NCBI GenBank assembly: GCA_027924585.1
Contig: BSBM01000200.1
Coordinates: 1,054,001-1,118,000, forward strand
From: Larix kaempferi
Taxonomy: Eukaryota > Streptophyta > Pinopsida > Pinales > Pinaceae
DNA length: 64,000 nt
Direction: 5' to 3'
Shown here: piece by piece, positions 62,101 to 64,000 of the stretch
Position numbering within the stretch: position 1 is the first letter of the stretch
Layout of the letters: every line of letters begins with the position of its first letter
Translations under genes and position numbers: made by a program
The notes under the pieces: model-generated
The model's input: only the letters and a program-made list of their open reading frames with translations
Told to the model about the DNA's origin: nothing
Databases searched by the model: none

Positions 62101-62760
62101 CGTTCTACGTCATAACGACTTTCTATAGTTTGCACATGTGTCCGGAAATAAGAAAAGCTTACTTCCACCGTTTTTTAAAATCACAGCTTCTAGAAGGTTT
62201 CCATGATTTCGTAAAAAACACGAGTTTTTAGAAAATGTGTTTTATTTCATAAATGGAATCTTCAAAGTATGCACATTCTACGTCATAACGACTTTCTATA
62301 GTTTGCGCATTCGTCCGAAAATAATAAAAAGCTTACTTCTACAGTTTTTTAAAATCACAGCTTCTAGAAGGTTTACATGATTTCTTAAAAAACACGAGTT
62401 TTTAGAAAATGTGTTTTATTTCATAAATGGAATCAACAAAGTATGCACATTCTACGTCATAACGACTTTCTATAGTTTGTGCATGCGTTTGGAAATAAGA
62501 AAAGCTTACTTCCCCCGTTTTTTAAAATCACAGCTTCTAGAAGGTTTACATGATTTCTTAAAAAACATGAGTTTTTAGAAAATGTGTTTTATTTCATAAA
62601 TAGAATCAACAAAGTATGCACATTCTACGTCATAATGACTTTCTATAGTTTGCGCATTCATCCGGAAATAAGAAAAGCTTACTTCCACCGTTTTTTAAAA
62701 TCACAGCTTTTAGAAGGTTTACATGATTTCGTAAAAAACACGAGTTTTTAGAAAATGTGT
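59150..62760 (+). repeat. 13-monomer higher-order repeat (2238 bp, about 1.6 copies)
   Basis: Variants recur 2238 bp apart: GAATCTTCAAAG (59153, 61391), CAGCGTCTAGAAGG (about 59429, 61667), TTACTTCATAAATGG (about 59831, 62069) and CTTTTAGAAGG (60469, 62707). The unit equals 13 x 173 minus 11 and includes the same 9-bp and 2-bp deletions (near 60815 and 61013), so it shares ancestry with the preceding 12-mer. Confidence 0.9.
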
Positions 62761-64000
62761 TTTTATTTCATAAATGCTATCTACGAAGTATGTACATTCT
62801 ACATCATAACGACTTTCTTTAGTTTGCGCATGCGTCCGGAAATAAGAAAAGCTTACTTCCCCCATTTTTTAAAATCACAGCTTCTAGAAGGTTTACATGA
62901 TTTCGTAAAAAACACGAGTTTTTAGAAAATGTGTTTTATTTCATAAATGGAATCGACAAAGTATGCACATTCTATGTCATAACGACTTTCTATATTTTGT
63001 GCATTCGTCCGGAAATAAGAAAAGCTTACTTCCCCTGTTTTTTAAAATCACAGCTTCTAGAAGGTTTACATGATTTCTTAAAAAACACGAGTTTTTAGAA
63101 AATGTGTTTTATTTCATAAATGGAATCTTCAAAGTATGCACATTCTACGTCATAACGACTTTCTATAGTTTACACATGCATCCGGAAATAAGAAAATCTT
63201 ACTTCCCCCGTTTTTTAAAATCACAGCTTCTAGAAGGTTTACATGATTTCTTAAAAAACACGAGTTTTTAGAAAATGTGTTTTATTTCATAAATGGAATC
63301 TACAAAGTATGCACATTCTACGTCATAAGGACTTTCTATAGTTTGCGCATGCGTCCGGAAATAAGAAAAGCTTACTTCCACCTTTTTTTAAAATCACAGC
63401 TTCTAGAAGCTTTACATGATTTCGTAAAAAACACGAGTTTTTAGAAAATGTGTTTTATTTCATAAATGGAATCGACAAAGTATACACATTCTACGTCATA
63501 ACGACTTTCTATAGTTTGTGCATGCGTCCGGAAATAACAAAAACTTACTTCCCCCCGTTTTTTAAAATCACAACTTCTAGAAGGTTTACATGATTTCGTA
63601 AAAAACACGAGTTTTTAGAAAATGTGTTTTATTTCATAAATGGAATCTACAAAGTATGCACATTCTACGTCATAACGACTTTCTATAGTCTGCGCATGCG
63701 TCCGGAAATAAGAAAAGCTTACTTCCAGTGTTTTTTAAAATCACAGCTTCTAGAAGGTATACATGATTTCTTAAAAAACACAAGTTTTTAGAAAATGTGT
63801 TTTATTTCATAAATGGAATCAACAAAGTATGCACATTCTACATCATAACGACTTTCTATAGTTTGCGCATGCGTCCGGAAATAAGAAACGCTTACTTCCC
63901 CAGTTTTTTAAAATCACAGCTTCTAGAAGGTTTACATGATTTATTAAAAAACACGAGTTTTTAGAAATTGTGTTTTATTTCATAAATGGAATCAACAAAG
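62761..64000 (+). repeat. satellite monomers at the right edge
   Basis: About seven monomers outside the 13-mer HOR. The stretch from about 63.4 to 63.7 kb carries the ACCTTTTTTTAAAATC and ATAACAAAAACTTAC variants of the 14-mer HOR family, so that family reappears here. The array continues beyond the window. Confidence 0.85.

Larger units (their letters stand above)
50202..64000 (+). repeat. 173-bp satellite array, segment C (about 80 monomers)
   Basis: The array continues in phase after GTATG (50202-50206) and runs to the window edge in the same orientation. It begins with monomers related to 32.4-34.9 kb, then has a 12-mer HOR block, then a 13-mer HOR block. No genes. Confidence 0.97.

Overview
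This window is almost entirely repetitive plant nuclear DNA, most likely from a centromere or pericentromere. About 49.7 kb of the 64 kb is one satellite family: an AT-rich monomer of 173 bp in unbroken head-to-tail order and one orientation, roughly 287 copies. Two full-length copies of one Ty1/copia-type LTR retrotransposon family interrupt it. I find no host gene, tRNA, rRNA or CRISPR array. The plant assignment rests on the copia RT/RNase H remnant, LTRs of the TG...CA type, a primer-binding site of the plant initiator-Met tRNA type, and plant-like splice and TATA signals. I cannot name the species.

Layout: satellite 1-8729; retroelement 1 at 8730-15979 (7250 bp, target duplication GTTTG); satellite 15980-43102; retroelement 2 at 43103-50201 (7099 bp, target duplication GTATG); satellite 50202-64000. 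Both elements lie on the + strand. Both have 604-bp LTRs, a TATA box, a tRNA-iMet-type primer site and a polypurine tract. Removing either element with one target duplication restores the monomer register. By hand count the LTR pair of element 1 differs at about 17 of 604 sites and that of element 2 at about 10 of 604, so element 2 is probably younger. Neither can encode its own proteins. Element 1 keeps only a decayed end of copia pol (RT C-terminus plus RNase H), and element 2 has lost most of that too. They look like a non-autonomous lineage mobilised in trans.

The most unusual part is the 1.7-2.7 kb between the pol remnant and the 3' LTR. It is a chain of different minisatellite blocks (periods about 34, 67, 87, 66, 38, 23 bp in element 1; 67, 87, 66, 40, 71, 34, 24, 23 bp in element 2). 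Although the block sequences differ, nearly every unit is built from short inverted repeats, and equivalent stems are kept by paired changes (GGAT/ATCC against GGAC/GTCC; GAAC/GTTC against GGAC/GTCC; GTATC/GATAC against GTATT/AATAC). I propose this hairpin chain as the candidate undescribed system: a structured 3' module of a satellite-targeting, non-autonomous copia element.

The satellite is organised into higher-order repeats (HORs) whose period changes along the array: about 1.15 kb (7-mer with a 60-bp deletion), 1.38 kb (8-mer), 2.42 kb (14-mer, two blocks), 2.065 kb (12-mer less 11 bp) and 2.238 kb (13-mer less 11 bp). This fits local unequal exchange in a homogenising centromeric array. 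Each monomer carries several perfect palindromes, including a TTCTAGAA core that matches a heat-shock element.
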